The translations under genes were made by a program, and so were the position numbers. Positions 1 through 8,063 of a DNA stretch of 34,496 nucleotides are shown one piece after another (the stretch's first letter is position 1; each line of letters opens with the position of its first letter). The stretch spans positions 1 to 34,496 of IMG/VR virus record IMGVR_UViG_3300042546_000350. The stretch is one strand, 5' to 3'. The notes below the pieces were generated by a model. The model made no database searches and was not told the origin of the DNA. It worked only from the letters and a program-made list of their open reading frames with translations. This DNA comes from a virus.

Positions 1-127
1 ATCTTATCAATATTATCTTGTATATCCTTATCCATCAATTTCAATCGTTTTAACTTTTCCATTTGAATAATCAAAAGGCTCTCTAAATGTTATAATAGCT
101 TGTGAATCATTTTCTTTATATTCTAAA
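1..127. repeat. Terminal direct repeat, left copy
   Basis: These 127 bases are identical to 34370-34496. The exact match and the value 127, a common maximum k-mer length in short-read assembly, suggest the overlap of a circular contig rather than a biological terminal repeat. Joining the ends gives a 34,369 bp circle and makes the genes at the seam (tail protein at 28-1767 and the small gene at 34180-34404) continuous with their neighbours. Confidence 0.95.
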
Positions 128-1767
128 GATAGAATTTCACATCGTTTACCATCAATTAGTACCCAGTTATTAGTTAACAAATTTACAAATAATTCTTCAT
201 TCATTAAACATTTAACATTTTCTTTTATTTTATAACCGTTTAATTGAATTTGGTTAATATAATGGTATTTAGTCCAAAGTCCTTTAGCTCCTACATAATC
301 TAAGTAGTTTGCAGGTTGTTTACCATTAACTGTATAAAGTAACTTTGTTATACCGTAAAACTGATTTGAAATAGTCAATACACCAACTCTAGTGTTAATT
401 TGATTAGCATAAGAAGTATTTGCAATTTTATCAACCAGCTTGAATAAATCTATACATCTTTTTTCAAACCAATTAAACTTAGTTTTTCTACTACCCTGTG
501 AAAAGTTAATTGAACGGTCATTAAGTCCTTTTACGCAAATAATATCACGATTTGCATCACTTACATTTAATGGTTCTGTAGACTGCTCATTATCTACATT
601 ATCATAGTTATCTAGTGTAAATTGGTCCGCATAATCAGGTTGTAAATGTATATAATATCTTCGCCACGAATCAAATGTATTAAATTCATATTCATCCTGT
701 CTAGTGTCTTGAAGTGTTAAAGATGGAAGCAATGCCGTAGTAGTTGTGTTTTTCCAATAGTCGATACGTTCTAATCTTACAACGCCATTAATTACTTTAC
801 ATTTTGCATTAAATGTTTTTTCCATTTCTTCAATCAATGCCCATAAAGTAGGTGTTGAATCTTGACCAGTTGGATAACCTTTTGTAAAAGCAAAGTTTAA
901 ATCATTTTGTATATAATCAAATACACTTTTAAAACCTTTTCTTTTACCTTTAACTAATGGAACAGGTAAAATAGTCAATCCATCAATTGAATCTAATAAA
1001 GTAGATTGAAAACCATAACCATAATAAGCACATGATTGAGCTAATAAATCTTTAACTTTGCATCCCTTAAAGTTTCTTACTTTTGGAAATATTAACTCTC
1101 TAAGTTGGTCCAATAGCTTCTTTAAAGCAATAATTAACGCTATAACATAGGCTATTTGTAAAGTTAGTTTTATAATAGCTAACGCAATTGCACCAACATT
1201 AACAACAACACCAGCCCCGACACTTGGAATGAGTGAACTTGTTGATTCAGCTGTTAATTCTGCTGTTTTACGTATTTCTTCAATTATTGTTTTACTCATA
1301 ACAAAAACAGAAATTGAAACAGTTACACCTAACTCAACTTGATTTTGGGGAATGATTATATACGGGATATCAAAAATATTATAACTTACACCTTTAACTT
1401 TAAATAAATCAAAACTTGTATCTCGTGCTAATTGATAAAAATTATCATATGCTTTACGTTTTTTAATCTTTACAGTTACATCCCTTTCACGATATTTAGC
1501 ACCATCAATTAAATCAATATAGTATTTTAATACCGTTCCATTATTCATATGAATATCATAAGGTATGCCTTCAAATACTCCTTTTTGAGTGATCCAATTT
1601 TGTATAATTTCTTTACCCTCATTTGGCAATATAACTGAATCAACATTTAGGCTTAATTCTCTATCTCCTTTATCGTTTACTGATACATTGTCGCTCCATG
1701 TACTTTTAAAACCTATCTCATGTATATTTCTAGGTGAAATTTCTATACCGTTTAAATAATGCTTCAT
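28..1767 (-). CDS. Tail protein following the tape measure (distal tail/baseplate candidate)
   Basis: A 579-residue protein. Its ATG overlaps the tape-measure stop by 4 nt (ATGA), so the two are probably translationally coupled. The gene directly after a siphophage tape measure normally encodes a distal-tail or tail-tip component, and the role is inferred from that position. A hydrophobic, alanine/isoleucine-rich stretch at about residues 180-225 could be a membrane-active segment. The rest is mixed alpha/beta with many Tyr and Asn residues. I recognise no catalytic motif. Its last codons overlap the next gene (start at 35 here, 34404 in the right-hand copy) by 8 nt, which shows that the tail operon runs across the contig ends. 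Confidence 0.7.
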   Translation of the reverse strand: MKHYLNGIEISPRNIHEIGFKSTWSDNVSVNDKGDRELSLNVDSVILPNEGKEIIQNWITQKGVFEGIPYDIHMNNGTVLKYYIDLIDGAKYRERDVTVKIKKRKAYDNFYQLARDTSFDLFKVKGVSYNIFDIPYIIIPQNQVELGVTVSISVFVMSKTIIEEIRKTAELTAESTSSLIPSVGAGVVVNVGAIALAIIKLTLQIAYVIALIIALKKLLDQLRELIFPKVRNFKGCKVKDLLAQSCAYYGYGFQSTLLDSIDGLTILPVPLVKGKRKGFKSVFDYIQNDLNFAFTKGYPTGQDSTPTLWALIEEMEKTFNAKCKVINGVVRLERIDYWKNTTTTALLPSLTLQDTRQDEYEFNTFDSWRRYYIHLQPDYADQFTLDNYDNVDNEQSTEPLNVSDANRDIICVKGLNDRSINFSQGSRKTKFNWFEKRCIDLFKLVDKIANTSYANQINTRVGVLTISNQFYGITKLLYTVNGKQPANYLDYVGAKGLWTKYHYINQIQLNGYKIKENVKCLMNEELFVNLLTNNWVLIDGKRCEILSLEYKENDSQAIITFREPFDYSNGKVKTIEIDG

Positions 1768-4490
1768 ACTATGTATCTATTTCGTTTAACTGTATTACCT
1801 TGTTTTGTTGTTTGTACTATTTCCATAGCACCTTGTACAATTTGCCCTAATTCAATGTTCGTTTCAGGTTTTTGTCTAATAACTTGCTTTAATTCTTGAA
1901 TCTCATTTAATAAAGGTTTTAAATCAAATGAATTACCAGCTTTATCTTGTTTTAAAGCGACTATTTTACCACTTCTTACATTTGCTATTGTTTCAGCTAC
2001 TTCATCGTTTTTAAGTCCTCCTAACATTGCATTCTGTTCTTTGGTCATAACTCGCTCATTAGGATGTAAAATTGCATGAAAACCGCCCTTACCATCTACA
2101 CCGTTACCATTTGCTCCAGTATCTTCTGTACCTACTAAGAATGATGGCATAGATGAAATAAATTGACGTAGTAAAGTCATATCTGTAATAGTTTTTAATA
2201 ATGGATTCTTTTCACCTTTATCGACATTACTAGCGTACGCACTAAATGCACTTTCTGCAAATTTTAAACGTTCTTGACGTTTCATTTCTTCAGCTTTTTT
2301 CTTATTAGCTTCAACTATTGCTTGTTGTTCTAATGCTAAAGACTGTTGAGCCTGAATAGTTCCATTTTTAGCAAGTTCAGTATAAAGGTTATATGCTTCT
2401 TGACGTTTAGCCATTTCTTTATCTAGTAACTCAACTCTTTTTTGGCTCATTTTAATTTCAGCTTCTATAATAGGCTTCATTAAATTGATAAATTCCGACT
2501 TAGTAACATTTGCTATTTTTTGTTGTCTTAATTTAGCAAGTTCTAATTCTAAATCGGTTGTTTCTTTACCATACTTTTTAGCTAAAATAATCTTTTGCTC
2601 TAACATATCAATTTGATTTTGACGTGTCATTTTTGCTATTTGCTTATCGTTAGCATTTGAGTTAAGTAAATTAGTTTCACGTACTTTATTTATACGCTCT
2701 AAGTTTTCAACTGCTCTATTATAATCTAAATTATCTAACTCATCTAATTGGTCAGATAATACTTTCATGTGTTCTTTACGCTTTTTTTCTTGTTCTTTAT
2801 AAAAGTCATCTTCTAGCTTTAAAATATCAGCTATCATGTTAGTTTCAATTTCTTTGATTAAAACAGCTTTTTGTTTTTCATTACCTAATTCTTTTTTAAT
2901 ATCTTCAATACGTCTTGTTTCACGTATGTAAATAATCATTTGCTCTTTACCTAAAGATTCTAACATTCTTGCTATTCGTTCGTCTTCTATTTCACGAGTA
3001 TAATCTTTAATTTCTTGTAGCTTTTCTTTAGTCTGTTTAGTATCAATTCCAAAACCTAAACCACTTTTTTTAGTTTCAGCATCTGCAATATTTAACCCGT
3101 ATGTTTCAAGTCTTATTTGTGCTTGTTTTTTCTCTTCTGTTAATACCTCTAATTCAGATTTAGCACGTTCTAATTCTTGACCTAGTGGAAATGTACCAAA
3201 TGATACATCTTGATACTGTTTTTCAAATTGTATCTTTTGTGCTGATAATTCATTAATCCGCTTTTTTGTTTCGTATATTGTACGGTCTAAATTAGCTTGT
3301 TTAATTAAGTTATTTGTTATTCTTTCTTCATTTTGTGAAATCTTAAACTCTTGACGTTTATAATCTAAGTAATTTTTTACCGATAGATTTAATTGGTCTT
3401 GGAATGCTTTCTCATCACTTAAATTCTTTAATGTTGTACCATATTGGTCATTTATCTTTTTAATCAATTCAGCACGTTCTTTACTACCAGCATTAGTTTG
3501 TTTTAATGTAGAAATAACTCCAACATATTGAGCGGATTCTTCAGCTACATATCTAATACCTTTTTGAGTTGCTTCATTTTGTCTTTTCTTTACTTCTAAA
3601 TAGCTTTCAGTTTCTTTTTTATGTGCAAATGTATTACTTATAAATTCTACCATTTTAGCACCAAATAAAGTAAGCAAAGTTACACCTACACTTAAAGCAG
3701 TACCAACACTAAAAACACTACCAGCAACTTGTTTTAATATACTTTGAGTAGGTTGTCCAGTCGCTTGTAATTCAACATTAGCTTGCTTTAACTTACTTAT
3801 TTCATCAAAAAAGATAGGTAAGTTGTTGGAAATAGCCATAAATCCAGTACCGATTGAATTACCGAATGCTGGCATCTCTCTAGTCAATTGATTTATTGAA
3901 TTTGATAAAGTACCATTCGCCATTGCATAATTACCTACATTACGTTGGTGCATTCCCATTGTAGCATCTACTTTTTTTAATGCTTTATCATAATAACCCA
4001 CTCTTTTTTCAAGTGTAGCTAACTTAACATCTTCTTTAGTAGATAAATTATTAAACGCTTCTTTTCTTATTGCTAAATCTCTATATTCATCCCTTGTACG
4101 TTTCAATTTGTCGTTAAAACGCATATAAATAGAATCTAGTCTAGTTTTAGCTTTGATTTCTTTCTCAACCTCCGCATTTTCCATTTTCTGAGTTCTTAAC
4201 TTTTGTTGTTTAAGTTTTTCCTCAGCAATTGCATTTTGTTGATTTGCTTTGTCTAATGCTAGCTTTTCTTTAAACAAACGGTTACTTTCTGCTATTGCTT
4301 CTTTTTGAGCGTTAACACTTGCAGTATCGTTAAGTTTTTTTGTACTTAAAATAGATTTAGTTAATGTAGCTGTTTCTTTTAATGACTTATTAAACTCATC
4401 ATTAACTATATTCGCTCTTTCAAATTCAGCTATTAAACCATCGAGTATCTTACCCTCGATTATGTCGCTTTTCTTAATTGGTTGTGGCAT
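1764..4490 (-). CDS. Tape measure protein
   Basis: A 908-residue, mostly helical protein and the largest in the window. It has long Lys/Glu/Gln-rich coiled-coil regions (about 5-190 and 380-740), a hydrophobic membrane-like segment at about 253-285, and a C-terminal part with HAILHPNERVMTKEQ, a sequence style common at the ends of tape measures in Bacteroidota phages. Tape measures set tail length; at about 1.5 angstrom per residue this would give a tail near 135 nm, so a siphovirus (inference from the known scaling). The start overlaps the preceding gene by 17 nt and the stop overlaps the next by 4 nt. Confidence 0.9.
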   Translation of the reverse strand: MPQPIKKSDIIEGKILDGLIAEFERANIVNDEFNKSLKETATLTKSILSTKKLNDTASVNAQKEAIAESNRLFKEKLALDKANQQNAIAEEKLKQQKLRTQKMENAEVEKEIKAKTRLDSIYMRFNDKLKRTRDEYRDLAIRKEAFNNLSTKEDVKLATLEKRVGYYDKALKKVDATMGMHQRNVGNYAMANGTLSNSINQLTREMPAFGNSIGTGFMAISNNLPIFFDEISKLKQANVELQATGQPTQSILKQVAGSVFSVGTALSVGVTLLTLFGAKMVEFISNTFAHKKETESYLEVKKRQNEATQKGIRYVAEESAQYVGVISTLKQTNAGSKERAELIKKINDQYGTTLKNLSDEKAFQDQLNLSVKNYLDYKRQEFKISQNEERITNNLIKQANLDRTIYETKKRINELSAQKIQFEKQYQDVSFGTFPLGQELERAKSELEVLTEEKKQAQIRLETYGLNIADAETKKSGLGFGIDTKQTKEKLQEIKDYTREIEDERIARMLESLGKEQMIIYIRETRRIEDIKKELGNEKQKAVLIKEIETNMIADILKLEDDFYKEQEKKRKEHMKVLSDQLDELDNLDYNRAVENLERINKVRETNLLNSNANDKQIAKMTRQNQIDMLEQKIILAKKYGKETTDLELELAKLRQQKIANVTKSEFINLMKPIIEAEIKMSQKRVELLDKEMAKRQEAYNLYTELAKNGTIQAQQSLALEQQAIVEANKKKAEEMKRQERLKFAESAFSAYASNVDKGEKNPLLKTITDMTLLRQFISSMPSFLVGTEDTGANGNGVDGKGGFHAILHPNERVMTKEQNAMLGGLKNDEVAETIANVRSGKIVALKQDKAGNSFDLKPLLNEIQELKQVIRQKPETNIELGQIVQGAMEIVQTTKQGNTVKRNRYIV

Positions 4491-4974
4491 TCTCTTTCGT
4501 GTAAATATTAATCATTCTAAAGTATTCATCTACTGTAATAGTGTATATTGTATGGCTCGTTTTAAAGTGCCTATTAATATAAATTATCACATCTTTTACA
4601 TCAATGTTTTCGCCTTTACTAACTATCATTTGTTGTAATTTAGCTTCTAATTGATTTATTTTATTTAATACTTGCCTTTTTTCACTTATTATAAAATCTA
4701 GTTCAGATTGTGCCTTTTCGACTTGAATATTCATTAAATTAATAAACGCTTCATTTAAACCAAATTCATGTAAGTATTCATCTTGTAATTTAGTCCAAAC
4801 CTCAACATCTTTTAAATCATTTCCTTTTGTTCCTTTTCGTACATTCTCAATATTACCCTCATGGCATAAAATCCACTTATTTAATGGCATTTCATTAATT
4901 GACTGATAGTATTCTTTGTATGTATTCGATGTATTTCGTTTTAATAATTTCTTGAAGTAACTTAATATTTTCAT
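4474..4974 (-). CDS. Pre-tape-measure tail protein with a PL-x-KW domain
   Basis: A 166-residue protein immediately before the tape measure, the usual place of tail assembly chaperones. Residues 20-65 (YYQSINEMPLNKWIL, then G at 40) resemble the small protein at 13635-13820 (LLKQILQLPLRKWVI and a following G), so the two may be paralogues. The middle (about 80-120) is a predicted coiled coil. The ATG at 4974 lies 80 nt inside the preceding gene. A start at Met29 (4890) would remove the overlap, but the similarity to the paralogue extends upstream of Met29 and favours the longer form. Function unknown; a chaperone role is inferred from position only. Confidence 0.65.
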   Translation of the reverse strand: MKILSYFKKLLKRNTSNTYKEYYQSINEMPLNKWILCHEGNIENVRKGTKGNDLKDVEVWTKLQDEYLHEFGLNEAFINLMNIQVEKAQSELDFIISEKRQVLNKINQLEAKLQQMIVSKGENIDVKDVIIYINRHFKTSHTIYTITVDEYFRMINIYTKENATTN

Positions 4975-5347
4975 CTGTTAACGTTGTTATGTAATCACCG
5001 TATTTAGTGTATAAATTATCTTTGCCTTTCTTACCATCTCCAGTTATGTAAAGTAGTGCATCTGTTATTTCTACTTCCATAGAGTTAAAGAAATATCCAG
5101 TATCTTCTAAAGTGAAGTGGTCGCCTTGTTGCTTTTTACCTTTTGTTATTTTTTCAGTAGCATAAGAATAAGTCCCTATTATTTCGCCTTTACCATCAAC
5201 ACCTTTATCTTTTAACTGTTTATTCTTAACTAAGTCTAAGATAAATTCTTTAGTATTAGCATCAAATGACTTATACCACGCATCTAACTCACGCAATAAC
5301 TTCGCTTTTTTGTAATATTGATATAATATAGTATCATTTAACGACAT
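4895..5347 (-). CDS. Head-tail/tail completion protein candidate
   Basis: A 150-residue protein, first gene of the tail operon after the terminator at 5570-5596. The segment FTLEDTGYFFNSMEV (about 78-92), followed by a short beta stretch and a helical C-terminus with LTDENIKLLQEII, resembles the small gp10-like morphogenesis proteins found between head and tail genes in Bacteroidota phages. That is family resemblance from memory, not a search. Its last 80 nt overlap the next gene in another frame (+1 relative). A -7-like box (TAATTTTG) ends 4 nt before the ATG and another lies about 40 nt further upstream. Confidence 0.6.
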   Translation of the reverse strand: MSLNDTILYQYYKKAKLLRELDAWYKSFDANTKEFILDLVKNKQLKDKGVDGKGEIIGTYSYATEKITKGKKQQGDHFTLEDTGYFFNSMEVEITDALLYITGDGKKGKDNLYTKYGDYITTLTDENIKLLQEIIKTKYIEYIQRILSVN

Positions 5348-5351
5348 ACTA

Positions 5352-5399
5352 CAAAATTAAACAATTAAACGTAAATATGTTTAGATTTTAACAAATATA
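5352..5399 (-). promoter_or_regulatory. Tail operon promoter candidates
   Basis: Two Bacteroidota -7 boxes read towards the tail operon: TATATTTG at 5399-5392 and TAATTTTG at 5359-5352, the latter only 4 nt before the ATG at 5347. No convincing TTTG -33 element is seen. Position just downstream of a strong terminator supports a new transcription start here. Confidence 0.45.
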
Positions 5400-5420
5400 A
5401 AAAAGTATTGATTTAGTAAG

Positions 5421-5428
5421 TATATTTG
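5421..5428 (+). promoter_or_regulatory. -7 box for the plus-strand 41-codon gene
   Basis: TATATTTG matches the Bacteroidota -7 consensus TAnnTTTG and ends 8 nt before the ATG at 5437, so the message would be nearly leaderless. No clear -33 element. Confidence 0.4.
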
Positions 5429-5436
5429 AAATAAAA

Positions 5437-5562
5437 ATGATAAAAATAATATTTGATGAAAATAACGGTATTACTGTTCAAATAGAAAATAATACTAAAC
5501 TTATAAAAGATGACATTATAAGAATAATTAAAGAAGTTGCCAAGTTGAAAACAATCGACTAA
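5437..5562 (+). CDS. 41-residue plus-strand miniprotein, unknown
   Basis: A 41-codon ORF (MIKIIFDENNG... ending LKTID) with a -7 box in front and a terminator hairpin 8 nt after its stop, so it forms a complete transcription unit against the direction of the surrounding late genes. Predicted as a beta hairpin followed by an amphipathic Lys/Ile-rich helix. Only this gene and the portal appear to be on the plus strand. I recognise no family. Its reality rests on the compact promoter-ORF-terminator arrangement. Confidence 0.5.
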   Translation: MIKIIFDENNGITVQIENNTKLIKDDIIRIIKEVAKLKTID

Positions 5563-5569
5563 AAAGAAA

Positions 5570-5596
5570 GGCTAGTAATTAACACTAGCCTTTTTT
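5570..5596. terminator. Bidirectional rho-independent terminator
   Basis: A perfect 7-bp stem GGCTAGT/ACTAGCC (5570-5576 and 5584-5590) with T6 on the plus side (5591-5596) and an A-rich flank (5561-5569) that gives a U-rich tail on the minus side. It closes the head operon (minus; the 52-residue gene stops inside it) and the 41-codon plus-strand gene. Confidence 0.85.
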
Positions 5597-5730
5597 GTTT
5601 TCTTAATCTTACCGTTTTTCTTTTCCCAACATTCTTTTAAATAACTTTCTTCAATATGAGGAAATAATGCCTTAAAAGAATCCCACGACAAACTTAAATG
5701 CTCATCGTGGAAATCAATTTTATATCTCAT
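5572..5730 (-). CDS. 52-residue protein coupled to the major tail protein gene
   Basis: A 52-codon ORF (MRYKIDFHDE... ending KASVNY). Its ATG shares one base with the stop of the upstream gene (TAATG), a typical reinitiation junction in this genome, and its stop lies in the terminator that ends the operon. The Lys-rich C-terminus follows an acidic, aromatic N-terminal half. Its place after the major tail protein is where small tail assembly factors are often found, but I recognise no family. Confidence 0.6.
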   Translation of the reverse strand: MRYKIDFHDEHLSLSWDSFKALFPHIEESYLKECWEKKNGKIKKTKKASVNY

Positions 5731-6626
5731 TATATAGTAACTTGTACACTACCCTCATAACCTGAAGCTGGTAACACTTTAATCGTTACTTTATCAGCAG
5801 TAGTTTGTGAAGTGTATGTTAATGTATATTCGCCATCAACAGTAGTAGACTCAGCAACTGTTAAAGATACAGATGCAGCATCAGTATCATTATAAGCTGA
5901 GAAATCAGCAGTAACCAACCCTACTATTGGTAAGTCAGCTAAACCACTACCATAATCAGAAGCAATAGTAACAACAGTTGATGTAGCACCACTTGAAACC
6001 TCAGTTAAGTTAGCATCTACTAAACCTAATAAAGTGTTAGGATTAACACCTAAATCAGAAGTAGATAAAATCCAATAACGAGAAATTTTCAATAAAATAT
6101 CAAAGTCAAATTGAACTTGAATTTTTGAAACGTTATCATCAGTTGAATCCATGAAGATAGCATCCCATCCACCAATCTCAACTGGGTAAAGTAAATTACC
6201 ATCTTTAATACCTCTTAAATTACCATCGATATCATATAAATACACTCCGTATTTCTCACATGATACACCTTGTAATTTAGATGCAAACATTGAACCAGCT
6301 TCGTAAATAGTCGCTTTAAAAGACTTAATACCATCAGCTAATTTGAATTTACTACCATCTTTAGCAGTTTCAAATCTACTTTCAGCAGTTGGCAACTCAA
6401 CATCTTTTAAGTCGTTAACTGGGTAGAATCTTTTAGATGGGTCTAAGTGTTTAACTTTAGCATCCATATCAATAGCCACAGATAGGTCAATAGAATTTCT
6501 AGTACCATCATTCGCTAATATTGGAACAATTAACATTCCAGTTGTTTTTTTGAACCCTTTTATACAAGTTACTAAACCTGTATTGTTCATTCCTGTACCA
6601 CAAAGGCACGCATCATTAATTGCCAT
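5730..6626 (-). CDS. Major tail protein candidate with Ig-like C-terminus
   Basis: A 298-residue protein. The N-terminal two thirds (about 1-195) begins MAINDACLCGTGMNNTG and looks like the cysteine-containing start of tail structural proteins in Bacteroidota phages. The C-terminal about 100 residues are Thr/Ser/Val-rich with alternating hydrophobics, as in an Ig-like (BIG_2-type) surface domain, which many major tail proteins carry. It follows a tail-terminator candidate and lies between capsid and tape-measure genes, which fits the tail-tube subunit. It could instead be another abundant structural protein. Confidence 0.65.
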   Translation of the reverse strand: MAINDACLCGTGMNNTGLVTCIKGFKKTTGMLIVPILANDGTRNSIDLSVAIDMDAKVKHLDPSKRFYPVNDLKDVELPTAESRFETAKDGSKFKLADGIKSFKATIYEAGSMFASKLQGVSCEKYGVYLYDIDGNLRGIKDGNLLYPVEIGGWDAIFMDSTDDNVSKIQVQFDFDILLKISRYWILSTSDLGVNPNTLLGLVDANLTEVSSGATSTVVTIASDYGSGLADLPIVGLVTADFSAYNDTDAASVSLTVAESTTVDGEYTLTYTSQTTADKVTIKVLPASGYEGSVQVTI

Positions 6627-6637
6627 TTTTTATAATT

Positions 6638-7342
6638 TTAACATTTACAATTACCACTTTTATTTATCGGTAGTGTTATTCTTAATTCAACACCGCTTAA
6701 ATTTTCATCTAAGATATTTTCAAAACTTCCTTTCTCATCTTCATTACCAAATCGTGTAATAGGTCTAGTTCTACAACTTCCGTAATTTTCAAATAATACA
6801 TTTGAGTTAATAACACGTAAAAACTCATCTTTTAAAGCTATCATAGGACTTACAACCTTTTGTCTATAATCAACATTGTCGAACTGCTCAGGATTATTGT
6901 CATCTAAGAAAAACACTCTAATATCTGAACGTCTTTCGATGTTGCTAGTTTGGTCGTATTCCTCTTCACCTATGTTTTCAACTAACCATATAATAGGTAG
7001 TTTTAAACGTGAATCATAACCTTTTTGCAAGTATTCGTTATTAGCTGAAATATGTGTACCAAATAACCAAATAGGACTCTTAACATCTAATATTTGACGT
7101 TTTACTATGTCATTTGCTCCTGTTGGTTTAGTTAAAGATATGTAGCCGTTGCTATCAATCTCAATAACTTTCCATTGCTTATTGCTTGAATCAGTCATGT
7201 ATTGACCTACTCTAACCCATTTATTATTGCAAACCTCTATTTTCTGAGTAGTACCTACAACTGAAATAACTCTTAATACCTTTACTTTCGTATTGATATT
7301 GTCGAATATTTCATCTTTTACTATGTCGTATATATCTCTCAT
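6638..7342 (-). CDS. Tail terminator/neck protein candidate
   Basis: A 234-residue protein (MRDIYDIVKDEIF...) with a beta-rich first half and a second half containing ERRSDIRVFFLDD, followed by a Cys pair near the end (GNCKC). Proteins of this size between a connector and the major tail protein usually cap the tail tube; assignment is by gene order. Its ATG overlaps the upstream stop by one base (TAATG). Confidence 0.55.
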   Translation of the reverse strand: MRDIYDIVKDEIFDNINTKVKVLRVISVVGTTQKIEVCNNKWVRVGQYMTDSSNKQWKVIEIDSNGYISLTKPTGANDIVKRQILDVKSPIWLFGTHISANNEYLQKGYDSRLKLPIIWLVENIGEEEYDQTSNIERRSDIRVFFLDDNNPEQFDNVDYRQKVVSPMIALKDEFLRVINSNVLFENYGSCRTRPITRFGNEDEKGSFENILDENLSGVELRITLPINKSGNCKC

Positions 7343-7842
7343 TAAAAGAAGTATTCATATTTAATTGGTTGCCCATTGAATGTAGGGTAATCAACACTAT
7401 TATCTAAGATATAACATTGAATTGCTTTGTATGTGTCTACTGCTTCGTTAACCCTTGTAGTAATACTCGCATTTTTACCCATTACAGTACTATTCTCATT
7501 CTTTGCCTTAGTACCACCTATACTAGTTTGATTTACTACCATATCGGACGTAATATGGTAAAATATAAACCCTAGTAACATTTCTTTGATACCGTTTGAA
7601 GTAGATACAGTAGAATTGTAATCTCTGATGAATGAATTAAATATGTTTTCATAAATAGTTGTATGTGGAACATTATTCACGTCTAAATCAGCTATGAATA
7701 AAGCGTATAATTCAGCACCTAACATATTAGATAAATAATACTTTTCATACTTTTCAATATAACTATCAATTTTATCAATGTTATATTGGTTAAGATTTAA
7801 AGCGTATTTACCTACAAACTCACTATTTACTACTATTCCCAT
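7342..7842 (-). CDS. Head-tail connector (gp6-like adaptor) candidate
   Basis: A 166-residue, mainly helical protein containing an acidic YIEKYEKYYLSNMLG segment (about 28-42), a loop with DYNSTVSTSNGIKEMLLGFIFY (about 74-95), and a C-terminal helix ending in PTFNGQPIKYEYFF. The helical composition, length and position after the capsid gene match DUF6712-like/gp6-like adaptor proteins that dock on the portal (family recalled, not searched). One-base TAATG overlaps on both sides. Confidence 0.6.
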   Translation of the reverse strand: MGIVVNSEFVGKYALNLNQYNIDKIDSYIEKYEKYYLSNMLGAELYALFIADLDVNNVPHTTIYENIFNSFIRDYNSTVSTSNGIKEMLLGFIFYHITSDMVVNQTSIGGTKAKNENSTVMGKNASITTRVNEAVDTYKAIQCYILDNSVDYPTFNGQPIKYEYFF

Positions 7843-8018
7843 TATTTAATATATCCTAATCGTTTAAACAACTTAGCTAAGTCAAAGTGAAGATTAACTT
7901 TCAAACCAGCATTTAAATGTTTTGATTTACCAGTACATTCAAATTCTAATTCGCCATCGAATTGCTCTAATTCAACACTTACTTTTACTTCGCTTTCATT
8001 AACTACTTTCTTTGCCAT
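7842..8018 (-). CDS. 58-residue protein after the capsid gene
   Basis: Short, charged protein (MAKKVVNESEVKVSVELEQF...). I chose the ATG at 8018 because the frame extends further upstream only through a TTG. It lies between capsid and connector genes and ends in a one-base overlap with the connector ATG. Function unknown; a small head accessory protein is possible. Confidence 0.6.
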   Translation of the reverse strand: MAKKVVNESEVKVSVELEQFDGELEFECTGKSKHLNAGLKVNLHFDLAKLFKRLGYIK

Positions 8019-8063
8019 AATTGGTAGAATTAAGGGAGTATATTTCAACTCCCTATATTATTA

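Noticed and set aside
4895-4990. Programmed -1 frameshift between the 150- and 166-residue tail genes
   Set aside because: The second frame is +1 relative to the first and no convincing slippery heptamer was seen; kept only as an unusual overlap.
7842-8048. Extended 68-codon form of the small gene after the capsid
   Set aside because: The upstream start is TTG and the ATG at 8018 is normal for this genome.
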